64,000 bases of DNA. Origin: Bradyrhizobium canariense (GTDB lineage: Bacteria > Pseudomonadota > Alphaproteobacteria > Rhizobiales > Xanthobacteraceae). The stretch is taken from positions 3,782,001 to 3,846,000 of the forward strand of contig NZ_LT629750.1 in the NCBI RefSeq assembly GCF_900105125.1, in the 5' to 3' direction. Of this stretch, positions 16,659 through 25,511 are shown in pieces. Both the position numbers and the translations under genes were made by a program. The first letter of the stretch is position 1, and each line of letters begins with the position of its first letter. Under the pieces are notes generated by a model. That model did not search any database and was not told where the DNA came from. It saw nothing but the letters and a program-made list of their open reading frames with translations.

Positions 16659-16835
16659 ATGACCCAAAAGCCTGATCCCAAGCACACCAAGGCGAAAACC
16701 GGCACAGACCATCCCGGCATGATGGGCGACGGCACCGAGGAGCAGAATCTCGGGCAGCCGGGAAACCCCGCCGCCCGCATCAAGCAGGACGAAGTCGACG
16801 CCGCTTTCAAAAAGAACGCGACAAAGACAAAATAG
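16659..16835 (+). CDS. Small hydrophilic hypothetical protein (58 aa)
   Basis: A 58-residue protein with no hydrophobic core, rich in Lys, Thr, Gly, Asp and Pro (MTQKPDPKHTKAKTGTDHPG...). It looks intrinsically disordered. The ribosome site GGAG lies 8 bases before the ATG, and a 10-base-stem hairpin follows 35 bases after its stop, so it behaves as a single-gene transcript. Function is unknown. Confidence 0.6.
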   Translation: MTQKPDPKHTKAKTGTDHPGMMGDGTEEQNLGQPGNPAARIKQDEVDAAFKKNATKTK

Positions 16836-16870
16836 CGCAGGCATCCCCAATTGCCGCTGATTCACCTATA

Positions 16871-16897
16871 AAGGCCGGGCCCGTCGCGCCCGGCCTT
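16871..16897 (+). terminator. Terminator-like hairpin
   Basis: AAGGCCGGGC (16871-16880) pairs exactly with GCCCGGCCTT (16888-16897) around a 7-base loop, followed by a weak T-containing run. It ends the small gene at 16835 and precedes the DUF5996 gene. Confidence 0.65.
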
Positions 16898-16940
16898 GTC
16901 ATGTAAAGGCGTTGGCGATCACAAACCCCACGGTGAATCC

Positions 16941-17888
16941 ATGAGCAACGTCCTTCAAATCGCATGGCCGGAACTCCCGATCGCAGGGTGGCGCGAGACC
17001 TATGAAACGCTGCATCTGTGGACCCAGGTCGTCGGCAAGATCCGGTACGCGCGCTCGCCCTGGCTGAATCATTCCTGGCATGTCGCGCTCTATGTCACCG
17101 CGCGCGGCCTGACGACGTCGCCGATCCCAGAGGGCACGCGTACGTTCCAGATCGACTTCGACTTCATCGATCATATCCTCCAGGTATCGTGCAGCGACGG
17201 CGCGCGGCGGCAATTCGCGCTATCAGGACACTCGGTCGCAAGCTTTTATGCAGCAGTCATGGCCGCGCTCGCCGAGTTCGGCATTCACATCGAAATCGAC
17301 CAGATGCCAAATGAATTGCCGGACCCGATCAGGTTCTCGCAGGACACAAGGCATGCGTCCTACGACCCGGACGCGGTGCGGCGCTTCTTCCAGATCCTGG
17401 TGAATGCCGATCGCGTATTCAAGCAATTCCGCACCGGCTTTCTCGGCAAGGCAAGCCCCGTACATTTCTTCTGGGGCAGTTTCGATCTCGCCGTGACGCG
17501 CTTTTCCGGACGGCGCGCGCCACGTCATCCCGGCGGCGTGCCCAACCTGCCCGATGCGGTGGCCTGCGAAGCCTATTCGCATGAGGTAAGCAGCGCCGGG
17601 TTCTGGCCAGGCAGCGGCGCGATCGACTATCCCGCGTTCTATTCCTACGCCTATCCCGAACCGGCGGGTTTCCGCGCCGCGAAAGTCCGGCCCGACGCGG
17701 CATTCTTCAGCGAAGCGCTCGGAGAATTCATCCTGCCTTATGACGCCGTGCGCACGTCCGGCGATCCCGACAAGGCGCTGCTTGAATTCCTGCAAAGCAC
17801 CTATGAAGCCGCCGCCAATGCCGGGAAATGGGACCGCGATGCACTGGAATGCGCGCTGGGTCAGCCGCGCGTGGTGCGAGCGATCTAA
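16941..17888 (+). CDS. DUF5996 family protein
   Basis: A 315-residue soluble protein recognised as the DUF5996 family by WPELPIAGWRETYETLHLWTQ, VGKIRYARSPWLNHSWHVALYV, and the later GKASPVHFFWGSFDLAVTRFSGR with the Glu/His-containing EAYSHEVSSAGFWPG. It has no signal peptide or membrane segment. No enzymatic role is known to me. The C-terminal end overlaps the oppositely oriented acetyltransferase gene by 4 bases. ATG 16941 is used because the upstream candidate lies inside the preceding hairpin. Confidence 0.8.
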   Translation: MSNVLQIAWPELPIAGWRETYETLHLWTQVVGKIRYARSPWLNHSWHVALYVTARGLTTSPIPEGTRTFQIDFDFIDHILQVSCSDGARRQFALSGHSVASFYAAVMAALAEFGIHIEIDQMPNELPDPIRFSQDTRHASYDPDAVRRFFQILVNADRVFKQFRTGFLGKASPVHFFWGSFDLAVTRFSGRRAPRHPGGVPNLPDAVACEAYSHEVSSAGFWPGSGAIDYPAFYSYAYPEPAGFRAAKVRPDAAFFSEALGEFILPYDAVRTSGDPDKALLEFLQSTYEAAANAGKWDRDALECALGQPRVVRAI

Positions 17889-19072
17889 TTTTCTTCGCGC
17901 GAATACGACTTGCCGAGCGCACGCGCGACATGGGCGGCGAGCCGGGGATGGCGGTGAAGCTCGTGCGCGGCGCGATCGCGCAGCGCAAACGGCAGCCCAC
18001 GCCAGCTCAACGCCGCTGTGATTTCAGCCAGCGCCAGCGGCTCGACGCCAAACCGACGCTTGTAGGCATAATTTCCGATACTGAAATCGAAATGCCGGAC
18101 GCCATCCTGATGCAATGCCGCCATGGTGCGTTCGATGATCAGCCGGCCGGGCGAACAGTTCGACCATTTATCGCCCGCATTGCTGATGCGCACCATCACA
18201 TAGTTCGAACCGCTGCGAATCCCGAGCAAGGTTGCGATCACCTCCTCGCCGACCGTCAGCGCGGACAACACGACATAACCGCTGCCGAGATTTTTGCTGA
18301 CCAGGCTGCGGTAAAACGCGGCGCAGGTGTCGTCATTGAGCATGAATTTGAGCCCAAGATATCGCATTCGCGCGTCCTGCTGGGTCTCCATCGCCAACAA
18401 CACGCGCAACGCTTCATTCGGTTCGGTTACGATCCGGAACGATGCATCGGGACTGCGCGCAAACACCCGCCAGCTTCGCTCGAGCTCCTTGCGGACCGTT
18501 CGTTCCAGCGAATAGCGGTAGGCGTCGAAATCGCCGGCGATCGTGACCACGTTGCCGTTCAGCCATGATCGGCGTGCGCCATCGAGCAGTGTCAGCGGGT
18601 TGGTGATGCCGTCCAGCTCAAAAGGCATCTTGCGGAAACGAACCAGATCGGTGCCGCCGGGCAGACGTTTCAACGCAGCCAATAGATCACGCCAGAGCAG
18701 ACGCACACACGCCGCATCGCGCGGCGCCGCGGCGTGCAACAGCGGGGCGTTGTAATCGGTCAGATTGTGATCTGCGAATTCGACGATCCGGATTCCTCGG
18801 CGCACCCTGCGAAGCAGCGGAAATACGGCAGCCAACTCCGACGTCACCGCATCCGAGACGATCGCAATCACCGGCTCCATGTCATGAAAATCGGCAAATG
18901 CCTGATACCACGCGTCAAACCAGCGACGGTTCTGAAATGGCGTCAATGCACGGACATTATCGCATCGTGCTGAAACCTGCCGCCAGTCGCGGACGAGCTC
19001 GACGCGGAATCCGGCCGCGCGCGCGGTGGCCCGCGCGCCCAGCTTTACCGCCCCTGCCGCCAAAGCCGTCAT
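17885..19072 (-). CDS. FemAB/CelD-like GNAT acetyltransferase
   Basis: About 395 residues with the BcsL/CelD-type acetyltransferase fold (Acetyltransf_6). Signs are an N-terminal half with RNRRWFDAWYQAFADF-like motifs and a C-terminal GNAT core: LGSGYVVLSALTVGEEVIATLLG, RISNAGDKWSNCSPGRLIIE and HFDFSIGNYAYKRRFG. Proteins of this type are common in polysaccharide loci and probably acylate sugars or peptides. The gene begins 16 bases after the cupin-like gene, so the two form an operon. ATG 19072 is chosen from an ambiguous set, as a longer frame to 19135 would overlap the cupin gene. Confidence 0.75.
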   Translation of the reverse strand: MTALAAGAVKLGARATARAAGFRVELVRDWRQVSARCDNVRALTPFQNRRWFDAWYQAFADFHDMEPVIAIVSDAVTSELAAVFPLLRRVRRGIRIVEFADHNLTDYNAPLLHAAAPRDAACVRLLWRDLLAALKRLPGGTDLVRFRKMPFELDGITNPLTLLDGARRSWLNGNVVTIAGDFDAYRYSLERTVRKELERSWRVFARSPDASFRIVTEPNEALRVLLAMETQQDARMRYLGLKFMLNDDTCAAFYRSLVSKNLGSGYVVLSALTVGEEVIATLLGIRSGSNYVMVRISNAGDKWSNCSPGRLIIERTMAALHQDGVRHFDFSIGNYAYKRRFGVEPLALAEITAALSWRGLPFALRDRAAHELHRHPRLAAHVARALGKSYSREEN

Positions 19073-19088
19073 TGTAAACCGAGCTTGT

Positions 19089-20027
19089 TCAAGCCGCCTT
19101 CGGCAGATCGACGATCTGGCCGGGCTCGTCGGCATCGAGCCGGAATTCAGTCGGACGACGCGCGCTGCGCTCGCGTTTGACCCAGCCGCTGTCGCGGTAG
19201 AGCTTTTGCATTACCGCCTTAACGAAGTATGACGGGCCACGGAGGTTGCGACTCTTCGGCGCATAGCCGAAGCGACGGCGCAGCAGACCGTTGGCGAGGT
19301 TAACGATCTCGGAGCGCCTGATCTGATCGTTGGTGAAGGAAACGGTCATCGACACACTGAAGGTGTCGAGATTTTCCACGCGATGCGGCGCGTTCAACTC
19401 CCAGCTCAGCATCTGGCCCGGTCCGATATCGAATACCTGAGCATGCTTGTCGTACCAGGACTCATAGGGAATATCGACCTCGACATTATAGACCGCGATG
19501 TCTTCGAGATGCTGCGCGGTGATGAAGGGCGGCGTGTTGGGATAGACATAGACGCGCTTGCGTCCGGCGATCTGGATCAGACTCTGTCCCGGCAGGTCGG
19601 CATGATAATAAACCTGCGCATTCGGCGCCGAGATCAGGATGCTCTCCTGATGGTTCCACGCCTCAAATCCCGGAACCTGCGCCGCGACTTCCTCGAACAT
19701 CCTGTCGACCAGCGCCCGGTAACGGCTGTCGACCGCGCCGACATCGCGCATGTTGAGCCACAGGCCGCCGCGCGCAATCGCGTCCATCACTTGACGGCCG
19801 CTGAGATTGCCGATCTCGCCTTCACGCCAAACGCGGCTCGATCCACGGGCTCCGGTCTGCACCAAACTGTATTGATCACGCGGATAGCATTCGATCAGCT
19901 CGGCGAGCGTCTCCATGGAGAACAGCGGCGTTTTATGCATTTCATGCGCAAGCTGGATCGGCTGGTGGCCCCACAACGCTGAATGGGTGTCGTCCCAGCT
20001 GGTAAAAACCTTGCCTGTCGTCATCAT
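19089..20027 (-). CDS. JmjC/cupin_8-like putative Fe(II)-dependent oxygenase
   Basis: A 312-residue protein with a JmjC-like double-stranded beta-helix. An HxD pair in AQVYYHADLPGQSLIQIAG and a distal His in LNAPHRVENLDTFSVSM make an intact iron-binding triad. The Arg/Lys in AGRKRVYVYP could bind 2-oxoglutarate, as in relatives. Protein or small-molecule hydroxylation is plausible, but the target is unknown. Start ATG 20027 has GGAG at proper spacing, preferred over ATG 20042. It is the first gene of a pair with the acetyltransferase. Confidence 0.7.
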   Translation of the reverse strand: MMTTGKVFTSWDDTHSALWGHQPIQLAHEMHKTPLFSMETLAELIECYPRDQYSLVQTGARGSSRVWREGEIGNLSGRQVMDAIARGGLWLNMRDVGAVDSRYRALVDRMFEEVAAQVPGFEAWNHQESILISAPNAQVYYHADLPGQSLIQIAGRKRVYVYPNTPPFITAQHLEDIAVYNVEVDIPYESWYDKHAQVFDIGPGQMLSWELNAPHRVENLDTFSVSMTVSFTNDQIRRSEIVNLANGLLRRRFGYAPKSRNLRGPSYFVKAVMQKLYRDSGWVKRERSARRPTEFRLDADEPGQIVDLPKAA

Positions 20028-20138
20028 CGCACTCCTGCTCATTTCTCGTTCGCCGGCCGTTCGTTAATCGCGACCCGGCGTGCTGCACGCACTGTCCCAA
20101 GACCATCGGTGATTCGCCTCACCGGTCACCCGCCATGT

Positions 20139-20580
20139 GCCGATATGAGACGGCCGACCGATCCTTGCCCGATATCTGGCAAGAAGGGTGCCCAGAATAT
20201 CTGCTCCCGCTTACCCGACGATAATGTCTGCGATATATGGCTAACGCGGATGTATCCAGAAGGCGCGGGCCTCGCACGATGACTTCAGAACCCGCATATC
20301 AGGCGCTTTTTCTGAGCGCCGGCCCGCAGATGCAATGCGGCGTCGGCCAATTTACCCGCTTGCTGGGCGAGATCGTCAAAAACTCGCTGCCCGCAGCAAC
20401 AAGAAGTTAACCCTGCCGCGCAGACAAGGACTAGCGGCTGACATCTGGCAGACCGTCGGCTCGGCGCGGAACGTGGCCTGGAAGCGCGTCATGTTTCGCC
20501 TATGGCTGACGATGATGACATCGCCGTCAAGCAAACAACAAAGACCGGCATCATCGCGCAGCGCCAACGGATGGGGCTGA
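20139..20580 (+). repeat. Degenerate direct copy of the GT4 gene's promoter and 5' end
   Basis: This stretch repeats 21961-22415 in the same orientation, offset 1822 bases. Positions 20196-20266 and 22018-22088 are identical over 71 bases, and 20196-20372 differs from its partner at only about 8 sites. Beyond that, small indels and a 21-base deletion (flanked by GTGG in the intact copy) disrupt the frame, and similarity fades near 20580. The acyltransferase gene lies between the two copies. Confidence 0.85.
20279..20580 (+). pseudogene. Truncated glycosyltransferase pseudogene
   Basis: The ATG at 20279 begins MTSEPAYQALFLSAGPQMQC, almost identical to the GT4 protein at 22101, but the frame meets a TAA at 20408 after 43 codons. 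Shifted frames downstream still encode recognisable pieces (IWQTVGSARNV, VAWKRVM), matching the intact gene minus seven residues. The rest of the gene is missing, replaced by the tail of the acyltransferase gene. It is not expected to make a working enzyme. Confidence 0.85.
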
Positions 20581-21831
20581 ATTCAATGATCGACCGCCAT
20601 CTTGAGCAAATCGGTCACGCAGCCAACGTGCAAGCCCTGCAAACAATTCCTGGCCAGGTTTCTCGATCAAATAATAGCTGACGCTCGCCACAGCGATGAG
20701 AAAACCGACAAAAAGTATCGTTACCAGGATCGGCACGACATGCCCGCCCAATACGATCAACTTTCCCGCTTCACCCCCAAGCGCCGAACTTGCGCCTTCC
20801 GTTGTCGCAAAGACATGGCCTGTCATCTTTTCGAGCATCGAGATGGGGCGATCAACAAAATTGAAGATGATGAAGGCCTGCCACATGTAGATTGAATAGG
20901 AAATTCGGCCAAGCCACGCATTTCCCTTGTTCAGCATCAGGCGCGATACCGGTCCGGATTCAAAGGCAAAAACGAAAACAACAAATGCGAAGACGAGCGG
21001 CGCGAGAAATGAATATTCCGTGCGTCCCGCAACCGACACATAACCTGTGACAGCAATCAGCGCCCCCACTTCCAGAAGTCCCGTACTGAACTTGATGTGG
21101 GACGCAGCCCGCCACAGTCGATAAGTCAGATGCCCGACGAGAAAACCGTAGATGCATCTGGCAAGTCCCAGATCATACGTCGCGTCTATGCCGTGTCGCG
21201 CGAAAGAGATGAGGATAGAGGCGCTGCCGATCAGTATTGCGACGATAAAGGCCTCGGTCGCGAAGCGGATGCGACGAAGCCATGTTGCTGCAATAAAGAA
21301 CGCGGCGGCAAAAATGAGATAAGTCCAGAACTCCGCGCAGATGCTCCAGCTCGGCGGATTCCAGGTTAACTGCTGTTCGACACCGAAAGACTGCGCGAAC
21401 GCAAGATTTGTCAGGATCGAATGAAGCGAGGTGGCCCCCGTGAACGGCGGATAGTAGAACGATGCGCCGCGCGCGGCGGAAACGGCCTTTGCGCCTTCGA
21501 CGATCACGAACGCAAGGAGCACCACGACATGCAACGGCCACAGGCGACCGAGGCGCCTGATCGCAAACGTGCCTAACCCCCCCAGAGTTCCGAGGCGATC
21601 GGCGTAACTGTGAGTAATGACGAATCCGCTCAATACGAAAAAGAAATCCACGAAAAGGTATGCATTCCGGACAAAGTCCAGAGAGTAGACAGCGCTGAGA
21701 ACGTTAAGATGAAATATCGCGACAAGCAGCGCGGCAACACCACGCCAACTATCCAGTACACGAAAGTGCATCTTCGTCTCTTCCATCTGGGGCGAAGTCG
21801 TCTTGTTCGTCGTTGTGCTTTTCATTGTCAT
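20551..21831 (-). CDS. Acyltransferase 3 family, polysaccharide O-acylation
   Basis: An integral membrane acyltransferase of up to 426 residues with about ten hydrophobic segments. The family signature is FRVLDSWRGVAALLVAIFHL with the catalytic-type His, and FFFVLSGFVITHSY follows. Such enzymes transfer acetyl or succinyl groups onto exported sugars. The base composition looks lower in G+C than neighbouring genes, and it lies between two direct copies of GT4 sequence, so it may be a late insertion. Its last ~30 bases lie within the degenerate copy. The start is unclear: ATG 21771 (MHFRVLDSW) is an alternative. Confidence 0.85.
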   Translation of the reverse strand: MTMKSTTTNKTTSPQMEETKMHFRVLDSWRGVAALLVAIFHLNVLSAVYSLDFVRNAYLFVDFFFVLSGFVITHSYADRLGTLGGLGTFAIRRLGRLWPLHVVVLLAFVIVEGAKAVSAARGASFYYPPFTGATSLHSILTNLAFAQSFGVEQQLTWNPPSWSICAEFWTYLIFAAAFFIAATWLRRIRFATEAFIVAILIGSASILISFARHGIDATYDLGLARCIYGFLVGHLTYRLWRAASHIKFSTGLLEVGALIAVTGYVSVAGRTEYSFLAPLVFAFVVFVFAFESGPVSRLMLNKGNAWLGRISYSIYMWQAFIIFNFVDRPISMLEKMTGHVFATTEGASSALGGEAGKLIVLGGHVVPILVTILFVGFLIAVASVSYYLIEKPGQELFAGLARWLRDRFAQDGGRSLNSAPSVGAAR

Positions 21832-21960
21832 ACGAAAATTTACCTATCGCGTGCCAACTTACCTCGGTTGCCGATCGCCAAGCCGCACAGTGCCATCACC
21901 CTCATCGCCGCAAGTTCTTGATGCTTGCGAAGCATTTCCGGCGTGTCCTTCAGGCATTGT

Positions 21961-22415
21961 CCCGATGCGAGACGGCAGGCCAGTTCTCCCCTAATATTTG
22001 GCAAGAACGATGCCCAAAATATCTGCTCCCGCTTACCCGACGATAATGTCTGCGATATATGGCTAACGCGGATGTATCCAGAAGGCGCCAGCCCTGCACG
22101 ATGACTTCAGAACCCGCATATCAGGCGCTTTTTCTGGGCGCCGGCCCACAAATGCAATGCGGCGTCGGCCAATTTACCCGCCTGCTGGGCGAGACCATCG
22201 AGAAACTTGATCCTGGTGGCAGCACGACGTTAACCCTGACGCGCGCGGAGGGATCGGTCGGCGACATCTGGCAAGCTGTCGGCTCGGCGCGGAACGTGGT
22301 TTGCAACTTCCCCATCGTGGCCTGGAAGCGCGTCATGGTGCGCCCACTGCTGGCGATGGCGATGGCGCGGTTACGGAACAGGCGCGTTATCCTGCTTCAG
22401 CACGAGTGGGGAGGC
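21961..22415 (+). repeat. Intact partner of the 20139-20580 duplication
   Basis: This includes the leader and first ~105 codons of the working GT4 gene. The best-conserved block, 22018-22194, covers the leader and the start codon, so the duplicated unit probably included the promoter. Confidence 0.8.
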
Positions 22416-23255
22416 CTGCACTGGCTGCGCCGCCTCACCTACCTCCCCGCACTGCTGCTCGCTGATTCGATCGTGATGTTCTCGCCACTGGTGCTGCACG
22501 AACTCGCTGATGATCCCGTGGTTGGCTGGGCCGCACGAAAATGTGTGCTGGCGCCGCTGCCGCCGAACATCGAAGCGCCTACCGCACCAGCAGACTCCAA
22601 ATTGCGACAACGCCTCGCGGCCGCGCGGCAGGACGGACGGCTGGTGATCGGTCATTTCGGCTCGATCTATCCGGGCAAGCAGCCGAACGCGCTGCTCAAC
22701 ATCTGCGCGAGCTTGAGGGAACGCGGACTGAAGCCGCTGCTGGTCTATGTCGGATCATTCATCCGTGGCATTGACAGGGTGGAAGAGGATTTTCATGCCC
22801 GCGCCGCCGAACTTGGCATTACCGACGACGTCATCGTCAGCGGCTACGTCGCGTCGGACCAGGAAGTGTTCGGCATTTTCAGCGAAATCGATGCCTTCTG
22901 TTATCCGCTCGAGGAAGGCATCACCGCGCGGCGCGGCAGTATCCTCGCCTGCGTGCAATCTGGCCGTCCCATCATCGTCACCGGTCCGGCCGAGGCGGAC
23001 GAATTTGATCACCATCCTCGCTTCAAGGCGCTGATCGACCGCGGCGCCATCGTGCTGGTCCCGCGCGACGCCAACGATGTCGCCTATGCCGACAAGATCA
23101 CATCGGCACTAAAGGTGGCGACGATACAGCCGCCATTCGATTACGAGGGCTGGTGGCGCGACGTCGCGCAAGCGGTGCTATCGCAGCTGCGCCCGAATCC
23201 TTCATCCGAAATCTCGCCAAATAGTGCAGACCAAACACCGCGATCAAAAACGTGA
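22101..23255 (+). CDS. Glycosyltransferase, GT4-like (GT-B fold)
   Basis: A 384-residue GT-B glycosyltransferase. The N-terminal acceptor domain begins YQALFLGAGPQMQCGVGQFTR. The C-terminal donor domain has VIGHFGSIYPGKQPNALLN, ITDDVIVSGYVASDQEVFGIFSEID and a Pro-Leu-Glu-Glu-Gly stretch near the nucleotide-sugar site. It probably adds a sugar to the lipid-linked repeat on the cytoplasmic side. Its 5' part is duplicated at 20139-20580. ATG 22101 matches the domain start; an upstream ATG at 22059 is possible. The last ~150 bases overlap the convergent polymerase gene. Confidence 0.8.
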   Translation: MTSEPAYQALFLGAGPQMQCGVGQFTRLLGETIEKLDPGGSTTLTLTRAEGSVGDIWQAVGSARNVVCNFPIVAWKRVMVRPLLAMAMARLRNRRVILLQHEWGGLHWLRRLTYLPALLLADSIVMFSPLVLHELADDPVVGWAARKCVLAPLPPNIEAPTAPADSKLRQRLAAARQDGRLVIGHFGSIYPGKQPNALLNICASLRERGLKPLLVYVGSFIRGIDRVEEDFHARAAELGITDDVIVSGYVASDQEVFGIFSEIDAFCYPLEEGITARRGSILACVQSGRPIIVTGPAEADEFDHHPRFKALIDRGAIVLVPRDANDVAYADKITSALKVATIQPPFDYEGWWRDVAQAVLSQLRPNPSSEISPNSADQTPRSKT

Positions 23256-24513
23256 ACCATATCGGATCGGCGCGATCGAGGAAGAAGCTCTCCATCGAGG
23301 ACAGATAGAGACCGAACAGCCACAACTGCAGCAGCAGCATCGCCAACGGTCCGCCGTTGCATCCACGGTCGGCAGCGTGAAAATTGCGCAATGGCGCAAT
23401 CACCAGCACGGCAATCAGCAATGCCAGCCCTGGCAATCCCATCGCCAGCGCCGTGTCGAGATAGCCATTATGGCTGTGCGACGCATACTCGGCCCACTCC
23501 ATGCCTTGCGGAAGATCCTGGATCGAACTGGAGCCCCAGAATGCCGAAAAACCATATCCGGTCGGCAACCGCGATTGCAGCGCCTGGATCGCGAAGGTCC
23601 AGATGTCGGTGCGGCCGGTGAAGCTGGTATCGATCGGCAGCAACCTGGCGATATCGGCAAGGCTCTCACTCATGACGGTACCGACGCTGAGCAAGTTCAA
23701 CAGCAGCAACGGCGCGAGCAGCATCACGGCGCGAAGCCAGAACGAGCGAACGACTGAAGTAAGAGAGGTCAGCGCCAGCACAGTAAGGAACAAAGAGATC
23801 GAGCTTTTTCCTTCGGCGTTGAGCAGGAACAGGGAAGCAAGGGCAATGATCGCGCCCCCCGCCCCACGCGCTCCCGATTTGATGATGTAGATGCCCAAAA
23901 ACAACAACATCGCCATCATGGCTGCCGCCACGTTCTTGTGGCCAAACGAGCCGCGCCAGTCGCCGGCGAGATGGGGCTCCTGTACGTCGGTCGCCAGATG
24001 AATCGACAGGTTCGGCGCCAGCAATATCCCGAGATAGCAGATCGCCAGCAACAACAGCGCGGCGGTACTGAGCCACCGCACCAGTTCGCTTTGCGATTTT
24101 GGCAACAGCATCATGACCGCCGCGACGGTGACAACGCAGGCCGTCAGCGCGAACCGGCGAATCGAGGTGGCGGGATCGAGCGACAGCACCACGCTTACGA
24201 CAATCCAGGCGCCGAGCAGCATGAACCCCGGCGAAAGCAGTGTCGCCAGAGCCGGCCCGCTGTCGCGCATCGCCAGTGCGACCATCAGCAACGCCATGCT
24301 CCCGAATGCCAGGTAGGTCAGTGTCTCGTTTCCGGTCGAAAGATCCTTGAGGTCCTGGTTGCCAAGGTCGATGAACGGTCGCAATGATATCCAGGCCAGC
24401 AACAACGCGCCGATGAAGGCAGTGCCGCGCACCACGCCCGTCACCTGTTGGCGCTGCACTTCACGGAACATCGCGCGAATTTCCGTGATTTCCGTTATGA
24501 CGAGCCGGCTCAC
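23098..24513 (-). CDS. O-antigen ligase/polymerase (Wzy_C) family protein
   Basis: A 471-residue polytopic membrane protein with about 11 hydrophobic segments. The Wzy_C signature lies in the large periplasmic loop: FTGRTDIWTFAIQAL, TGYGFSAFWG and SHSHNGYLDTALAMGLPG. It likely polymerises or ligates polysaccharide repeats at the periplasmic face. It starts with GTG inside the stop of the GT2 gene (GTGA overlap), so the two are translationally coupled. Its final ~50 codons overlap the opposing GT4 gene by 158 bases; these encode a low-complexity Ala/Arg/Pro tail that may be a late extension. Confidence 0.85.
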   Translation of the reverse strand: MSRLVITEITEIRAMFREVQRQQVTGVVRGTAFIGALLLAWISLRPFIDLGNQDLKDLSTGNETLTYLAFGSMALLMVALAMRDSGPALATLLSPGFMLLGAWIVVSVVLSLDPATSIRRFALTACVVTVAAVMMLLPKSQSELVRWLSTAALLLLAICYLGILLAPNLSIHLATDVQEPHLAGDWRGSFGHKNVAAAMMAMLLFLGIYIIKSGARGAGGAIIALASLFLLNAEGKSSISLFLTVLALTSLTSVVRSFWLRAVMLLAPLLLLNLLSVGTVMSESLADIARLLPIDTSFTGRTDIWTFAIQALQSRLPTGYGFSAFWGSSSIQDLPQGMEWAEYASHSHNGYLDTALAMGLPGLALLIAVLVIAPLRNFHAADRGCNGGPLAMLLLQLWLFGLYLSSMESFFLDRADPIWFTFLIAVFGLHYLARFRMKDSGAAAIAPLARRRATSPRNRMAAVSSPPLVPM

Positions 24514-25511
24514 GGCACGATCCTCGAGGCTTTATAGGGTTGCGGTTCGATTCCAAGCGACGCCAGCGCGCTACCGAGCGCTACCGTCATCGGGTGCAAA
24601 GCAATGACGGGCGTTTGTTCGGTGAACATAAGCCTGACGGCGCGGACCAGCGACAAAGGCAGTTTTGCAAGCATCCTCGTCAGCAGCGCGAGGCGCGTCC
24701 ACGCCGTCGGCGCCGACTTGAGTTCGACGTGATAGTTGATCGCGCCGATCCGCAGACCGCGCAGCAGGAGCCATCCGAGGCTGGTCCGGTTTTGCGGGAC
24801 GGTCTCGGTAATGACAGCGTCGGCGTTCCAATGAAATTTCATTCCGGCCCGACGGCAACGGACGAAGAAATCGGTGTCGCCACCGCCGAGAAAGTTGAAG
24901 CGGAGATCGAAGGAAGCATCCTCCAGCCTGGCGAATACCGTCCGCTTGATCAGGCAGTTGCCGCAGCCATAGATGACCGGCACGGGGCCGCTGGCTTCAT
25001 AGGCCGGCCAGAACGCCGGATGACGGCGCAGACCGCGCTTATCCTCGTCATCGAAATTCGGAAACACCGGTCCACCGACGATATCGGCGCCTGTGGCCTC
25101 GGCCGCCCCCACCATCTGCTCCAGCCAGTCCGGCGATGCGATTTCGTCGTCGTCAATCATCAGGAGATGCGCCGCCGAAGGGAACGTGGCCAGCGCGGTC
25201 TCGAATGCCGCGTTGATCGCCTGGCAATTACCTTGCCGCGATTCGACGACGCAAAGCCCCTGGAATTTATCGGCCCGCAGGAATTCAGCCGCAACGGGAA
25301 CGCTCTCGCACCCCATCGCGTCGTTTTCGACGATGACGACGGCAAAACGGCGATGGCTACGCTGATCAGCAAGTGACTGCAGCGTCCGGCGCAGATGCTC
25401 CGGGCGGCGGAAGCTCGGAATGCAGACCACCGTCCCGACCAAAGGATCGAGCGGGCGCGACACGGCCGCCAGTCCGCGCGAGCGAGATGACACGATGTCA
25501 GAGGTTTCCAT
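24510..25511 (-). CDS. Glycosyltransferase family 2
   Basis: A 333-residue GT-A glycosyltransferase. It has VVCIPSFRRPEHLRRTLQSL at the start, the DxD-type motif in HLLMIDDDEIASPDWLEQM, an acceptor-site GGPVFPNFDDE, and the ED-like GGGDTDFFVRCRRAG. A C-terminal amphipathic stretch suggests membrane association. It overlaps the upstream methyltransferase-like gene by 14 bases and the downstream polymerase by 4. ATG 25511 has a GAGG site and leaves the shortest overlap. Confidence 0.88.
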   Translation of the reverse strand: METSDIVSSRSRGLAAVSRPLDPLVGTVVCIPSFRRPEHLRRTLQSLADQRSHRRFAVVIVENDAMGCESVPVAAEFLRADKFQGLCVVESRQGNCQAINAAFETALATFPSAAHLLMIDDDEIASPDWLEQMVGAAEATGADIVGGPVFPNFDDEDKRGLRRHPAFWPAYEASGPVPVIYGCGNCLIKRTVFARLEDASFDLRFNFLGGGDTDFFVRCRRAGMKFHWNADAVITETVPQNRTSLGWLLLRGLRIGAINYHVELKSAPTAWTRLALLTRMLAKLPLSLVRAVRLMFTEQTPVIALHPMTVALGSALASLGIEPQPYKASRIVP

